Below, piece after piece: positions 1 through 7,960 of a stretch of DNA of 64,000 nt (positions within the stretch are counted from its first letter, which is position 1; each line of letters opens with the position of its first letter). A program made the translations under genes and the position numbers. The stretch lies in contig JAUXWS010000100.1 of the NCBI GenBank assembly GCA_030685015.1, positions 79,270 through 143,269 of the forward strand. The letters run 5' to 3'. The notes under the pieces are model-generated. The model was given only the letters and a program-made list of their open reading frames with translations, ran no database searches and had not been told where the DNA came from. The DNA is from a bacterium. Its GTDB lineage: Bacteria > CAIWAD01.

Positions 1-195
1 CGGCACCTCTTCTCCGGCGCCAGCTGCGCCTCGACAACCCTCTCCACCGACGGCCGCCTGGTCGAGTTCATCGCCACCGAGGTCACGCCGACCTGGGTGA
101 AAGGCTTCGCCTGCGACCAGCACGGGACCGCCCGGATGGCCTTCATGGTCAGCCTGCCCTCCTGGCAAACCGAGCTGGTGGACAACGAGAACTAG
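1..195 (+). CDS. C-terminal end of an unidentified protein (partial)
   Basis: An open frame enters from the left edge and stops at TAG 193-195, giving the last 64 residues (ending TELVDNEN). No family is recognised. It is followed by a terminator-like hairpin, so it is probably the last gene of a plus-strand transcript of the element. Confidence 0.5.
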   Translation, partial: RHLFSGASCASTTLSTDGRLVEFIATEVTPTWVKGFACDQHGTARMAFMVSLPSWQTELVDNEN

Positions 196-220
196 CCAGC
201 ATCACGCGCCAAGCATCACT

Positions 221-245
221 AGGCCCCGCAAGGGGCCTTTCGCTA
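221..245 (+). terminator. Rho-independent terminator
   Basis: AGGCCCC-GCAA-GGGGCCT forms a perfect 7-bp stem with a tetraloop, followed by TTTCG. It sits 26 bases after the stop codon of the partial gene at the left edge. Confidence 0.7.
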
Positions 246-355
246 TTCGCGCCAACCTATAACTTGTTTTCTAAGGTCCGATTCTTTTTCATCTTTATCT
301 TGACTTCGCAAAGTCCGGATGCGTAGTTATGCCCAACAAAAAGGGAGACAGACCA

Positions 356-940
356 ATGACGACCAAGACCAACACCCAGAACAACACAGACACACAGAAC
401 GCCACGCCGCTGCAGACCCTGCTGGCGGAACTGGCTGAAGCAAAGCGCCTGTATCTGGAAGCCGACCTTGCCTTCCGCAACATCATCAGGGCTGGATTGG
501 CGGACCACTGCCGGCAGGAGGCGGAGCACGCGGAAGACGCCCACAACCAGCTTCGCGCAAAGGAGCACCAGGTCCACGACTCCTTCGCCGACCTGGTCCA
601 GGCTGGCGACCCGGTCACCCGCAGCGGCTACAGCGACTGCCACGCTGGCTACGTCTTCCAGATCAACAAGACGCGCACCAAGCTCGCCATGCAGGACGGC
701 GACGCCCGGCTGCTGAACGGTGCCAACTCCGGCGAGCCCGACGCCCTGGTCTTCTCGCCCGGCGGATTCTGCGGACACACCAGCGGCACCCAGCGCTGGG
801 AGATCAAGCCCAGCGACCTCGCCCGGGTGACCGTCTTCACCCTGCGCAAGAACGGCCGGTGGATCGAGACTGGATCCACGCTCAAGCAAGGGCACCCGCT
901 CTGCGCCGGACACCACCACCACCACGACTTCAACTTCTAA
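356..940 (+). CDS. Hypothetical protein, 194 aa, His-rich C-terminus
   Basis: The ATG at 356 is chosen over an upstream ATG (329) because AAGGGAGA at 341-348 is a good ribosome site at proper spacing. The N-terminus is Thr/Asn/Gln-rich, followed by a predicted helical stretch (about residues 20-85, many Ala/Glu/His) and a more compact C-terminal half ending HHHHHDFNF. No family is recognised. It has its own leader after the terminator at 221-245 and a weak TTGACT at 300-305 upstream. It is one of the few plus-strand genes in the element. Confidence 0.6.
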   Translation: MTTKTNTQNNTDTQNATPLQTLLAELAEAKRLYLEADLAFRNIIRAGLADHCRQEAEHAEDAHNQLRAKEHQVHDSFADLVQAGDPVTRSGYSDCHAGYVFQINKTRTKLAMQDGDARLLNGANSGEPDALVFSPGGFCGHTSGTQRWEIKPSDLARVTVFTLRKNGRWIETGSTLKQGHPLCAGHHHHHDFNF

Positions 941-996
941 ACCCAGCCCACGCCTGGCGCCGGCCGCAAGGCCGGCCCGGGCCAAAGGAGAGCATC

Positions 997-1200
997 ATGT
1001 ACCAGAAGGCAATCGAAGAAGAACTCGCGCGGCAGGGCCGGATCGGCACCAACCCCCGCTGGGTCGAAGGCTGGATGCGACTCGAGTGCGGCACCCTCGC
1101 GATGGGCCGGGTAAAACGCGCATCAATTGACATGAGGTGGTGTATCAGTTTTGGATCAGCAGAGGAGAGGGAAAGTGTGTCAGTTTTCAATCGGCATTGA
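997..1200 (+). pseudogene. Small element gene truncated by an insertion-sequence remnant
   Basis: ATG 997 follows AAAGGAG (984-990). The first ~40 residues (MYQKAIEEELARQGRIGTNP...) look like a typical small phage protein. From about 1120 the frame runs into repeats resembling an insertion-sequence end (1126-1204) and then stops. I infer that the original 3' end was lost. Function unknown. Confidence 0.5.
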
Positions 1201-1204
1201 CATG
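1126..1204. mobile_element. Probable IS21-family terminal-repeat remnant
   Basis: ATTGACATG occurs at 1126-1134 and 1196-1204. CAGTTTT occurs at 1146-1152 (preceded by TAT) and 1181-1187 (preceded by TGT). IS21-family ends carry several short copies of such blocks upstream of istA, but no istA or istB follows. The call rests on recognising this pattern and would need a comparison with IS21 ends. Confidence 0.4.
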
Positions 1205-1292
1205 CCAGGTCGGCACCGCCGGCCCGTGACCCTCGATAGGTGTTTGGTGCAGTATCCGTCCTGCGCCAGTCCGTGAAACCAAGTCGGGATTC

Positions 1293-1380
1293 GCCCAACG
1301 CCTTCATCTCAAAGAACCGAAGAATTGTCGGAAGGAATCTCTGCGCCTACTTGACTCTGGAGACCTCATAAGTGTTAGGC
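1293..1380 (-). repeat. attC recombination site of an integron cassette
   Basis: On the minus strand the site opens with GCCTAAC (inverse core, matching RYYYAAC) at 1380-1374 and closes with GTTGGGC (core, GTTRRRY) at 1299-1293, spanning 88 bp. Inside, CTTATGAG near the left end is matched by CTTCATCT in the reverse complement of the right end. One base is left unpaired, as expected for the extrahelical base of attC L boxes. It lies just after the stop of the gene at 1391-1780, in normal cassette order. Confidence 0.7.
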
Positions 1381-1390
1381 GATATAATTT

Positions 1391-1780
1391 TTATCTGTTT
1401 GGCATCAATCTAACAAGGTCACCAACTTGTGCTTCATTAAATGGAAGTTCTTCCTTCTTCAACTCTGTCTCTTCGAAATCCCCAACCGCCCAAGCCATAG
1501 ACCCTAACCCAGTTTTTCTCTTTGTTGTAACCGGCGTGGATTGTATCATGTCAGATTCAATTGTACTTATTTTCTGCTGCACATGGATCGCCCTTCCTGT
1601 GCCTCTTACGATTTCAACAGTTTCTAATTCTTCTCCTGTATCTGGATCAGTTATCATTTCACCAAGCGTATAAATCAAGAATTTTTGACCTTTAGATATT
1701 TTATGGTCTGATCCAACATTTACGATCACTTGATATGGCGAAACTATTTTCACCACCTTTGGGTTGAGACTATCAGACAT
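1391..1780 (-). CDS. Cassette-encoded hypothetical protein, 129 aa
   Basis: The protein is soluble. Residues 8-40 (VVKIVSPYQVIVNVGSDHKI, then KGQKFLIY) read like a small beta-barrel of the kind found in FlgT C-terminal-like domains; this is a loose resemblance only. The start overlaps the preceding membrane-protein gene by 8 bases, so the two are translationally coupled and probably act together. Codon and base composition are AT-rich compared with the surrounding element. Function unknown; two-gene membrane plus effector cassettes are often defence or toxin systems, but nothing in the sequence proves it here. Confidence 0.65.
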   Translation of the reverse strand: MSDSLNPKVVKIVSPYQVIVNVGSDHKISKGQKFLIYTLGEMITDPDTGEELETVEIVRGTGRAIHVQQKISTIESDMIQSTPVTTKRKTGLGSMAWAVGDFEETELKKEELPFNEAQVGDLVRLMPNR

Positions 1781-2324
1781 GAGATCCTCCCTGAACTGTT
1801 GTGTTTAGATTATCTGCAGTAACTTCAGGTGTAGCAAAGAGCAGAGCTTTCCTGGAGTCTTCTTCGAAATACTTCCGAAGTTTCGAATCTTGTATATTAC
1901 CAACAGGCACTGCTTGTACTTCACTGAAATTCGAATCCAATACTCGAGCTATTAATACTGGCTGTCTTGCTCCAGAGCTCTGACAAAATAGCGTGATTAG
2001 CTGTCCAGTTCTAATATTTTGATTCGGCTGAAAAACAATAAGCGTTAAACCTGCGTTAAGTCCGTCACCTTTAATATAGCTCACCGCCTTTATTTTCGGA
2101 AATGATTCTTTAAACAGCGAATATGCGAATGAAATACATTTTGCTATTATTGAAATTAACAATAAAACGCAAACGAGATATAATGTGTGATTTATTGTCC
2201 ACCAAGAGAACTCGCGATGAGCAATAATTGCGCTCGCGAGTCCTAGCCCAGTGAAGGCAATATGAAATAGCTTCCATTTTTGAAAAATGAGCCTTAGCGT
2301 AAAAGCAAGAGTGTCTTTATCCAT
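1773..2324 (-). CDS. Cassette-encoded membrane protein, 183 aa
   Basis: Two hydrophobic segments lie in the first 70 residues (about 18-38 and 48-68), followed by a soluble C-terminal domain of about 110 residues containing GLTLIVFQPNQNIRTGQLI and PVLIARVLDSNFSEVQAVPV, which suggests a beta-rich fold. It starts 35 bases after the cassette core site, usual for cassette genes, and overlaps the next gene by 8 bases. No family is recognised. Confidence 0.65.
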   Translation of the reverse strand: MDKDTLAFTLRLIFQKWKLFHIAFTGLGLASAIIAHREFSWWTINHTLYLVCVLLLISIIAKCISFAYSLFKESFPKIKAVSYIKGDGLNAGLTLIVFQPNQNIRTGQLITLFCQSSGARQPVLIARVLDSNFSEVQAVPVGNIQDSKLRKYFEEDSRKALLFATPEVTADNLNTTVQGGSHV

Positions 2325-2365
2325 CTTGATATGTCCTCTATCTCTTAATCTGCTGATCGCCTAAC

Positions 2366-2614
2366 GGTGGCTTCAGCCGCGCAGCGCTTGGCGCGGCGCT
2401 TGCCTTTGTCCTCTTGAAAGTCTTTCAGCACCAGCAGCAAGCGCCGTGACAGGCGCAAAGTCGGCTGCAAGCATTGATACTCATAGAGGTCTCCTCCCTG
2501 CGCGCATCGCCCGATACACGCGGAGTAACAACATCCCGAAAGGAGGAGACCATGCGCTTCTACACGGGCCAGCATCGCTTCACCTGCGGAGTCGACTTGC
2601 ACGCCAGCACCATC
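2366..2614 (+). mobile_element. Left end of an IS110-family element (fragment)
   Basis: After AAGGAGGAGA (2540-2549), ATG 2552 opens a frame of 21 residues, MRFYTGQHRFTCGVDLHAS plus TI, the characteristic N-terminus of IS110-family DEDD transposases (GVDLH is the first catalytic motif). Homology stops abruptly at 2614, where vsr sequence begins on the other strand. Bases 2366-2551 would be its left noncoding region, which in the IS110 group encodes the bridge RNA. The left boundary beside the cassette core site (2359-2365) fits the habit of some IS1111/IS110 elements of inserting into attC sites. Confidence 0.6.
2552..2614 (+). pseudogene. IS110-family transposase, N-terminal 21 residues only
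   Basis: Strong ribosome site and intact first DEDD motif (GVDLH) with the aspartate present. Everything after residue 21 is missing, so it cannot be active. Confidence 0.6.
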
Positions 2615-2749
2615 CGGCAGATCCCGACGATGGAGGCGATAGCGAAACCCCATGCCATGCACCAACCGACGAACAATAAGTTCGGGCCCCGTGTCGCGCG
2701 ACTTCACAGCGCGCATGATTCGGCTGCGCTGCTCCGGCGACTCGGTCAC
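2615..2749 (-). pseudogene. vsr: Very-short-patch repair endonuclease Vsr, truncated
   Basis: The frame starts at GTG 2749 and gives MTESPEQRSRIMRAVKSRDT, then GPELIVRRLVHGMGFRYRLHRRDLP, the conserved N-terminus of Vsr. Homology ends at 2615, exactly where IS110-like sequence begins, so the catalytic core is lost. The remaining frame runs to 2345 as junk. Vsr repairs T:G mismatches left by deamination of 5-methylcytosine made by its partner methyltransferase. The GTG overlaps the TGA of the upstream DUF4928 gene by 4 bases, showing it was the third gene of this operon. With Vsr lost, methylated sites should be mutation-prone. Confidence 0.8.
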
Positions 2750-3678
2750 TTGTGAATCTCAACCTTCAAACTTGGATCGGTTTCGACCTCTTCCACGATC
2801 TCGTTGTAGCGTGTCACAAGGTCGCTTACTGCAACTCGTCGACCATCCGCTGCGAACTTGCCCAGCTCATACAGGTTGAGTGCCACAAACTGTTCGACCT
2901 CAAAGACGTCAATTCGCTCGCCAAGATTTGCATTCTCAGCTAAAACCTCGATGGCAGTAAGACCACGGGCCATCGTTACGATAATTGGTCGGAAACCATC
3001 ATTGATGTTGTCGCGGCAACGCTCAATGACAGCCTCGCCTGGCGAAGTCGTGACGTGGATTGCCACGTCGCCTAAGAAGAAATCGCCAGCTCTGCCGGAT
3101 TGGGCGTCTGAGGTCGAAAAGCTGTTATGCTTGAATGAGCCGCTACCCATAGCACAGTCAAGCTTAGCACCGACCAAGTGTTGCAGCACCGCTCCGGCAT
3201 ACTGCATACCCGGATTGCTCTTCTGGCGCTCTTCGGCTTGGGCAATGACGTCTCGAACCAAAGTGCGAAGACTGCGCGAGGCGTCAAGTCGAATCTTGAA
3301 AGGCTTGGCAGCAAAGAACGCGTGAACGCGCTCAATCCAGTAGGCCTCAATCAAATCCAGATCTACTTCACCTTGCTTGGCCACGCCATTGAGGAATCCT
3401 ACGTAGTCGCGCATGTTGCTAAGGCTGCCACGGCTCGTACGACCGCCTTCAGCCGCGAGCACGCGATCGATTCCATGCTTCACCAGAACAGCTTGGACCG
3501 GCGATTTACCCAGGCCAAGCACCTGACCTCCGCCTTCAGTGAGCAGCTTCTCGGGATCAAGTGGAAAGCCTAACTTGCGCGCATGCTGAGTGACAACGAG
3601 CGCCACGCATAGCGACCCCTTCTGACCAAATCTTCGATCTTTGCTGAAATTGTGTAGTGCATCAAGTAGATCCGTCAT
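2746..3678 (-). CDS. DUF4928-family protein, putative restriction endonuclease
   Basis: 310 aa. The N-terminus (FGQKGSLCVALVVTQHARKL, then GGGQVLGLGKSPVQAVLVKHGIDRVLAAEGGRTSRGS) matches what I recall of DUF4928 proteins, which are repeatedly found beside C5 DNA methyltransferases and are thought to be the restriction partner. No PD-(D/E)XK motif can be assigned with certainty; AGDFFLGDVAIHVTTSPGEAVIE (about residues 198-220) is a candidate nuclease core. Its ATG shares one base with the stop of the methyltransferase (TAATG) and its stop overlaps vsr by 4 bases. I infer a type II system; recognition sequence unknown. Confidence 0.7.
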   Translation of the reverse strand: MTDLLDALHNFSKDRRFGQKGSLCVALVVTQHARKLGFPLDPEKLLTEGGGQVLGLGKSPVQAVLVKHGIDRVLAAEGGRTSRGSLSNMRDYVGFLNGVAKQGEVDLDLIEAYWIERVHAFFAAKPFKIRLDASRSLRTLVRDVIAQAEERQKSNPGMQYAGAVLQHLVGAKLDCAMGSGSFKHNSFSTSDAQSGRAGDFFLGDVAIHVTTSPGEAVIERCRDNINDGFRPIIVTMARGLTAIEVLAENANLGERIDVFEVEQFVALNLYELGKFAADGRRVAVSDLVTRYNEIVEEVETDPSLKVEIHK

Positions 3679-4826
3679 TATGCGGCCTTTTTCTCTTCAT
3701 CTACCACAGCTGCCAACAATGGCTCAAGTATGTTTTCTGCCAAGAACCGAACCACAGGGACGGCTACTCCATCGCCTGCAAGATGATATGCCTCGTTATA
3801 GCTACCTGGAATGATGTAGGATTCAGGAAGGCCCATAAGGCGCACAGCTTCACGCGGCGAAAGCAATCTTGAGCGAATGTGCTTGCCGTCGATGAGCATT
3901 ATTATCTGCCGACTTGAACCACCCGTCGGCGTGCGCAGGCAGCCAGCCACATTATCGAATCTGATCTCAGCACGCTGCATCTTCTCCCCATCTGGTCCAT
4001 CTGCGCGAGTTCGCTTGTAGATTGTGCCTACCACACGATGGCCGGCCATCTTGGCCGCCTTAACCTTCAATTGGTTGAGGGGATTCATTAAGGCGAGCAG
4101 TTTTTTCGTTTCAGCCCCTGTGTGCCATGTGACTCCCTGTGGGTCTTCTTCCACCAAGTCCGCAAAAATCGATGTGCGAACTGGGGGAGATGGTAGACGC
4201 CACCAGATCCAAGAATCCTGCGATCGCTTAGACAGTTTGCCATAGGATTCGATTAACACCGAAGAGTGCCAATCCAAACTGGGCGCTTCTGCGACGAGAG
4301 CGGGAGGAACAGGAATCGACTTATGCACTCCAACAATGAAAAGTCGTGGCCGAGATTGTGGGAGAAAATGCGCCGCATCAATGACCATTGCTCCAAATCG
4401 ATAATCAGCTCCAGCAATTGCGGCGCAGATGGCGGCAAAGTCTTTCCCATCATGAGAGCTAATTGCACCGACAACGTTCTCTAGCGCAATAACGTGGGGG
4501 GCTCGGTTTTCGGCAACCAACGATTTGATGAGCTTCCAAAAAGGCCAAAATGTACCGGAACGCTCGCCACTAAGCCCCGCCCCAGCGCCAGCCAGTGAGA
4601 GGTCTTGGCATGGAAAAGATGCCCACGCTAAGTTCGCATGGCCTGGAAGATCTACCGTTGTGAGCTTTGCGACGTCGCCAATTTTCAGGTCATCACTGCC
4701 CCAATTCGCAACGTAGCTGATCGCTTTTTTCAGATCAAAGTCGTTGGAAAACGAGCACTCCCAGCCTTCTCCAAGGCCAGCGCGCGCCATGCCTCCGCCG
4801 GCGAAAAACTCATAGAAACTGCGCAT
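3678..4826 (-). CDS. C5-cytosine DNA methyltransferase (Dcm family)
   Basis: 382 aa. It shows the ordered motifs of DNA cytosine-5 methyltransferases: I (FYEFFAGGGMARAGLG, residues 4-19), IV with the catalytic cysteine (WASFPCQDLSLAG, ~88-100), VI (IALENVVGA, ~132-140), VIII (QSRPRLFIVGV, ~175-185), IX/X near the C-terminus (LLSPREAVRLMGLPESY). It transfers a methyl group from SAM to cytosine in a short target. It is the first gene of a coupled operon with the DUF4928 gene and truncated vsr, so it is probably the protective half of a restriction-modification system carried by the element. Confidence 0.9.
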   Translation of the reverse strand: MRSFYEFFAGGGMARAGLGEGWECSFSNDFDLKKAISYVANWGSDDLKIGDVAKLTTVDLPGHANLAWASFPCQDLSLAGAGAGLSGERSGTFWPFWKLIKSLVAENRAPHVIALENVVGAISSHDGKDFAAICAAIAGADYRFGAMVIDAAHFLPQSRPRLFIVGVHKSIPVPPALVAEAPSLDWHSSVLIESYGKLSKRSQDSWIWWRLPSPPVRTSIFADLVEEDPQGVTWHTGAETKKLLALMNPLNQLKVKAAKMAGHRVVGTIYKRTRADGPDGEKMQRAEIRFDNVAGCLRTPTGGSSRQIIMLIDGKHIRSRLLSPREAVRLMGLPESYIIPGSYNEAYHLAGDGVAVPVVRFLAENILEPLLAAVVDEEKKAA

Positions 4827-4839
4827 TTGACTTTTCTCC

Positions 4840-5506
4840 CCGCTGCGGGCTCAATGTAACACAGGCGTGCCCATGCAAGGTGTACTTCTCGGCCCAGTAG
4901 GAAATACCAGGCGCGCGCGGAAGGACCCCTTTCAGCCGGGGTGCCCCGGCGGGGCATACCGCTTTCCCCCAGACCACCCCCCCCCGCCGGCCGCCAGGTG
5001 CCTGTTGGCCGCCAAGGGGAAGCGCCCAGCGACGCCCGCCCCGCCAAGCCCGCGCCCCGGGCACAACCTGCCGCTTCCAGCGCACGCGCAGCCGGATCCC
5101 CGCCGGCCAGCTTGCCGGCCAGGCCTGCCCTCGGGCACGCCGTGCTCGCGCCCGCCCCGCACGCGCCCGCCAAAGGCCCGCGTCCCGCCCGCTGTGCCCC
5201 GATCCGCCCCAAGCCCGGCCCGTCCACGCCTGGCGGGGCACGCGCCGGCGACAGCCCGCCAGGTGCCTGCTCTCGACCAGGCCCACCAGGCCCGCGGCGC
5301 CTGGCGGATTCACTTATAAGTTAACCCGGCCAGGCCGGGCCGGCGTTCCGGGCCAGGCTGAAACGTCCGATAACAGCGAATCTCGGACCTTTGCCTGCGC
5401 ACCTGGCATGCTATCCCTTTGACTATCAAAAGCCGCCTCGTACAGGGGCGGCATGATCTCGGACATGATTTTGCAGTTTTCGCCCCACGCCAGGCCCAGG
5501 GCCCCG
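4840..5506. other. Long GC-rich non-coding stretch
   Basis: No convincing gene. Bases ~4975-5340 are extremely GC-rich and strongly pyrimidine-biased on the plus strand (a C10 run near 4976-4985; repeated GGCCAGGCC and CGCCAGGTGCCTG-like words). Open frames here on both strands are low-complexity Pro/Arg/Ala and lack ribosome sites. It separates the restriction operon from the replication operon and might hold a promoter, an origin or a packaging-type site, but no specific element is recognised. Confidence 0.5.
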
Positions 5507-6175
5507 TCAATCCCCGAAGGGATCCGGCGACTCGTCCCCGTCCTGGCCCACTTCCATGCAGGCGCCTGGCCGGCCCATGGCCTCCACGCCCAGCCCACGC
5601 GGCGCACCGCCGGCCTGTAAGGCCTTCAGCTGGCCAGGGGTCAGCACGCCCCGCACGCGCTCCAACAAGGCGCCCACGCCCGCGGCTGCCGCCAACGCGC
5701 CCAAGCCCGCTCCCTTGCCCTTGTCTCCTCCGCCCTGCTCCTTGGGCGTCGCCTTCAAGTTGCGCAGGTGCCTGTCCACAATCTTGGACAGGAAGTCCAT
5801 GGCCTTGGGGTCCAGCGCCGCGCCGTCGTAGAGCAGGCGCACGTAGGCCGCGCCGGCCACCAGTATCTGGCGCAGGTCCGCGCCCGTGTTCAGCCCGGCG
5901 TAGTCCCGGTAGACCTCAGCGACGTAGCCCTCCAGGGCCCGCTGCCGGTCCTTCTCTTTGGCGAAGACCTCCGGCACGACCACGCCAGGCGGCAGCTCGA
6001 CCTTGGCCTCCAGGTCGCCGGCCGTCACGTCCTGGTGGTGTTGGCAGCGCAGTCCCGGCGCAACCACCAGAGCCTGGCAGATCCTGCCGCCATCCAGCTC
6101 CTTGCCGCAGCGCGGCGCCGTCACGATCGGGCTATCCCGCCCGCCGGTGTCGACCTTTCGCGGATCCCGCTTCAT
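5507..6175 (-). CDS. Hypothetical protein with a CxxH zinc-like N-terminus, possibly terminase-small-like
   Basis: ATG 6175 is chosen because GGGGAGGGGCG lies just before it; longer frames have no ribosome site. 222 aa. Residues ~20-50 hold a Cys pattern (CGKELDGG, C, then RCQHHQ) like the short zinc motifs at the N-termini of some phage terminase small subunits and related proteins. The middle is helical, followed by a Gly/Ala-rich linker, and the C-terminus ends SPDPFGD. A similar DPF tip ends two other proteins of this element. Last minus-strand gene of the replication block; the terminase idea is a weak inference. Confidence 0.6.
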   Translation of the reverse strand: MKRDPRKVDTGGRDSPIVTAPRCGKELDGGRICQALVVAPGLRCQHHQDVTAGDLEAKVELPPGVVVPEVFAKEKDRQRALEGYVAEVYRDYAGLNTGADLRQILVAGAAYVRLLYDGAALDPKAMDFLSKIVDRHLRNLKATPKEQGGGDKGKGAGLGALAAAAGVGALLERVRGVLTPGQLKALQAGGAPRGLGVEAMGRPGACMEVGQDGDESPDPFGD

Positions 6176-6410
6176 CGCCCCTCCCCTGGTTTCGGCCCCG
6201 GACCCGGCTGCCAAAGCTGGGGCCGGGATCTCACGCAGACAATATCCTGCAATTGTGCCCGTGCGTTGACCGTTGTGGATCCGGCCTGTGCCATCCACAT
6301 AGCGGATACACAAACCGCCCTCTCACACTTCGATCAATCAGCCTCACACGATGCTTTCTCAAATCTGAGAATCCGGCTCCCGTTTTCTCATTTCTGAGAA
6401 AGTGCATCGT

Positions 6411-7784
6411 TCATACACGAATCCTGCGCTTGGCTTTCGGCCGCTTCACGCGTGTCGGCTTGAGCTCCGTGTCCTCCACCGGCTGCTTGTAGGCTTGCAG
6501 CTTGGGGTTGGGCATGGTTTCGATCAGTGGCGCGATCTCGGCCTGCAGTTCTTTGAAGGCCGTGACCGTGAGCCGGCCCTGGGCGTCTTTCATGACCAGG
6601 TCGAATTCGGTCTTCGAGATGCGTCCAATGCGGCGCATGACTTCCGGGATGGTGCGTCGGTAGGCTTGGGCCAGCAGGCTGACCACCTGGTGCGGATCGA
6701 GGAAGGTGGTCTCGTTATTGGCGCTGGCGCGGAAGAGGTGGGTGGGCGTCTCGATCTGGTCGTGTCCGATGAGGTGGATTTTCATGAGGTCGGCCAGTTC
6801 TTCTTTCTGGCGGTAGAGGATCTTGGCGGCATCGGAGGCGCGTTCGTATTCGACGGCGATGGCGGCCAGGTCGTTGGGGTCGATGTGGGCTTCGGGCAAG
6901 CCGCGGGCGACGATCTCTTTCCAGAGTGGGCATCTGGTTTTGTGATCGCAGTAGGCGCAGTACTTGTTGAGCATGGGTTTGAAGTGGGTGCTGTTCTCGC
7001 ATCGTCTGACGAGGGTGACGATTTGGTGGAGTGCGCGGTCGAGGTCGGACGCGCTGCGTGTGGTGCGTTGCGAGACGCCGTGGCGCAGGAGGACGAATTC
7101 GAAGTCGACGGGTGTTTCCGGCGTGACGGCCAGCGCTTCGGACTCGCGGATGGCGATCTCGTAGATGGACGGCTGCAGGGATTGCCTGAGTTCGTCCTTG
7201 GTGTAGTACAGGCGGTTGGTCTTGTAGTCTTTGATTCGGACGACGCCTTCTGGCGTGACCTCGAGGCGGTCGATGAATCCGATGAGGAGGATATCGCCGT
7301 CGGGTTCTTCGAGCACGAGTTCGAATGGCCATTCGAGCCCGATGATTTGGTCGGCGTAGAAGTCGCCGGCCTTGAGGTACTCGATGAGGATGGCCTGTGC
7401 GTCGGCCAGGATTTGGCCGCTTGCGGTGGGTTGTTCCTTGAAGGCTTGGGTGAGGCACTCGAGCATGAGTTTCTGGTGGCGGTTGATACGGCCTTTGAAT
7501 CTGGCTTTCAGGAGGACGTGCCCAGCGAGTTCGAGTGCCTTATGGCACAGGGTGCCGAGTTCGGCTGGCGAAGTGATGCTTGGGATGGGCTTGACGCAGT
7601 CGGCGCCGTAGATCTTGGGGTCGAGGTACCTGGCCTTGTAGGCGAGTGGGCACCTGGCGTAGGCGTCGAGGCGCGAGAAGGACCAGTGGTCGTTATGGAC
7701 GGTGAAGCCTTCGGGGATCTGCGGGTTGAGCAGGGGCACGTTTGGGGCGCAGGGCGCCAGGGGCGCCACGTGGGGCGTTGTCAT
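6411..7784 (-). CDS. PD-(D/E)XK nuclease with iron-sulfur cysteines (RecB/AddB/Cas4 type)
   Basis: 457 aa from ATG 7784, preceded by GAGGA. A longer frame to 7934 is Pro/Arg junk. Motifs: C45; GTLCHKALELAG with H81; IGFIDRLEV with D172; RIKDYKTN with D186 and K188; then QPSIYEIA (QxxxY). Near residue 298 lies CAYCDHKTRC, a C-x2-C-x5-C cluster that with C45 would bind a 4Fe-4S cluster, as in AddB and Cas4. Such proteins are single-strand exonucleases used in recombination and replication. It is separated from the rest of the operon by the palindromic region at 7961-8303. Confidence 0.85.
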   Translation of the reverse strand: MTTPHVAPLAPCAPNVPLLNPQIPEGFTVHNDHWSFSRLDAYARCPLAYKARYLDPKIYGADCVKPIPSITSPAELGTLCHKALELAGHVLLKARFKGRINRHQKLMLECLTQAFKEQPTASGQILADAQAILIEYLKAGDFYADQIIGLEWPFELVLEEPDGDILLIGFIDRLEVTPEGVVRIKDYKTNRLYYTKDELRQSLQPSIYEIAIRESEALAVTPETPVDFEFVLLRHGVSQRTTRSASDLDRALHQIVTLVRRCENSTHFKPMLNKYCAYCDHKTRCPLWKEIVARGLPEAHIDPNDLAAIAVEYERASDAAKILYRQKEELADLMKIHLIGHDQIETPTHLFRASANNETTFLDPHQVVSLLAQAYRRTIPEVMRRIGRISKTEFDLVMKDAQGRLTVTAFKELQAEIAPLIETMPNPKLQAYKQPVEDTELKPTRVKRPKAKRRIRV

Positions 7785-7960
7785 GCAAGGGTCCTCGTGG
7801 TTGGGCGATGGTGGGGGTCGCGTGCCGTGTGGGGCGCCTGGGGCCGCTTCGCGGCGGGCGGGCGCGGCGGGCGGCGGGGGCGAAGAGGAAGACCGTCGGT
7901 TAGCGGGGAAACGTGCGCGCGGACGTGGGGCCAATGGCGAGAGGCTGTTCTGTACCCTCT

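Larger units (their letters stand above)
1294..2364 (-). mobile_element. Integron gene cassette with two genes
   Basis: Core site GTTAGGC (minus, 2365-2359) stands 35 bases before the start of the gene at 2324, and an attC lies after the second gene (1380-1293). These are the two ends of one circularisable cassette. The DNA between is visibly AT-richer than both flanks. No integron integrase is in the window, so it is an isolated cassette carried by the larger element. Confidence 0.65.

Noticed and set aside
4810..5324. Several frames in the GC-rich block
   Set aside because: Products are Arg/Pro/Ala low complexity on both strands with no start signals.
7785..7934. N-terminal extension of the nuclease gene to 7934
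   Set aside because: Residues are Pro/Arg/Ser-rich without a ribosome site, whereas ATG 7784 has one and the conserved domain starts just after it.
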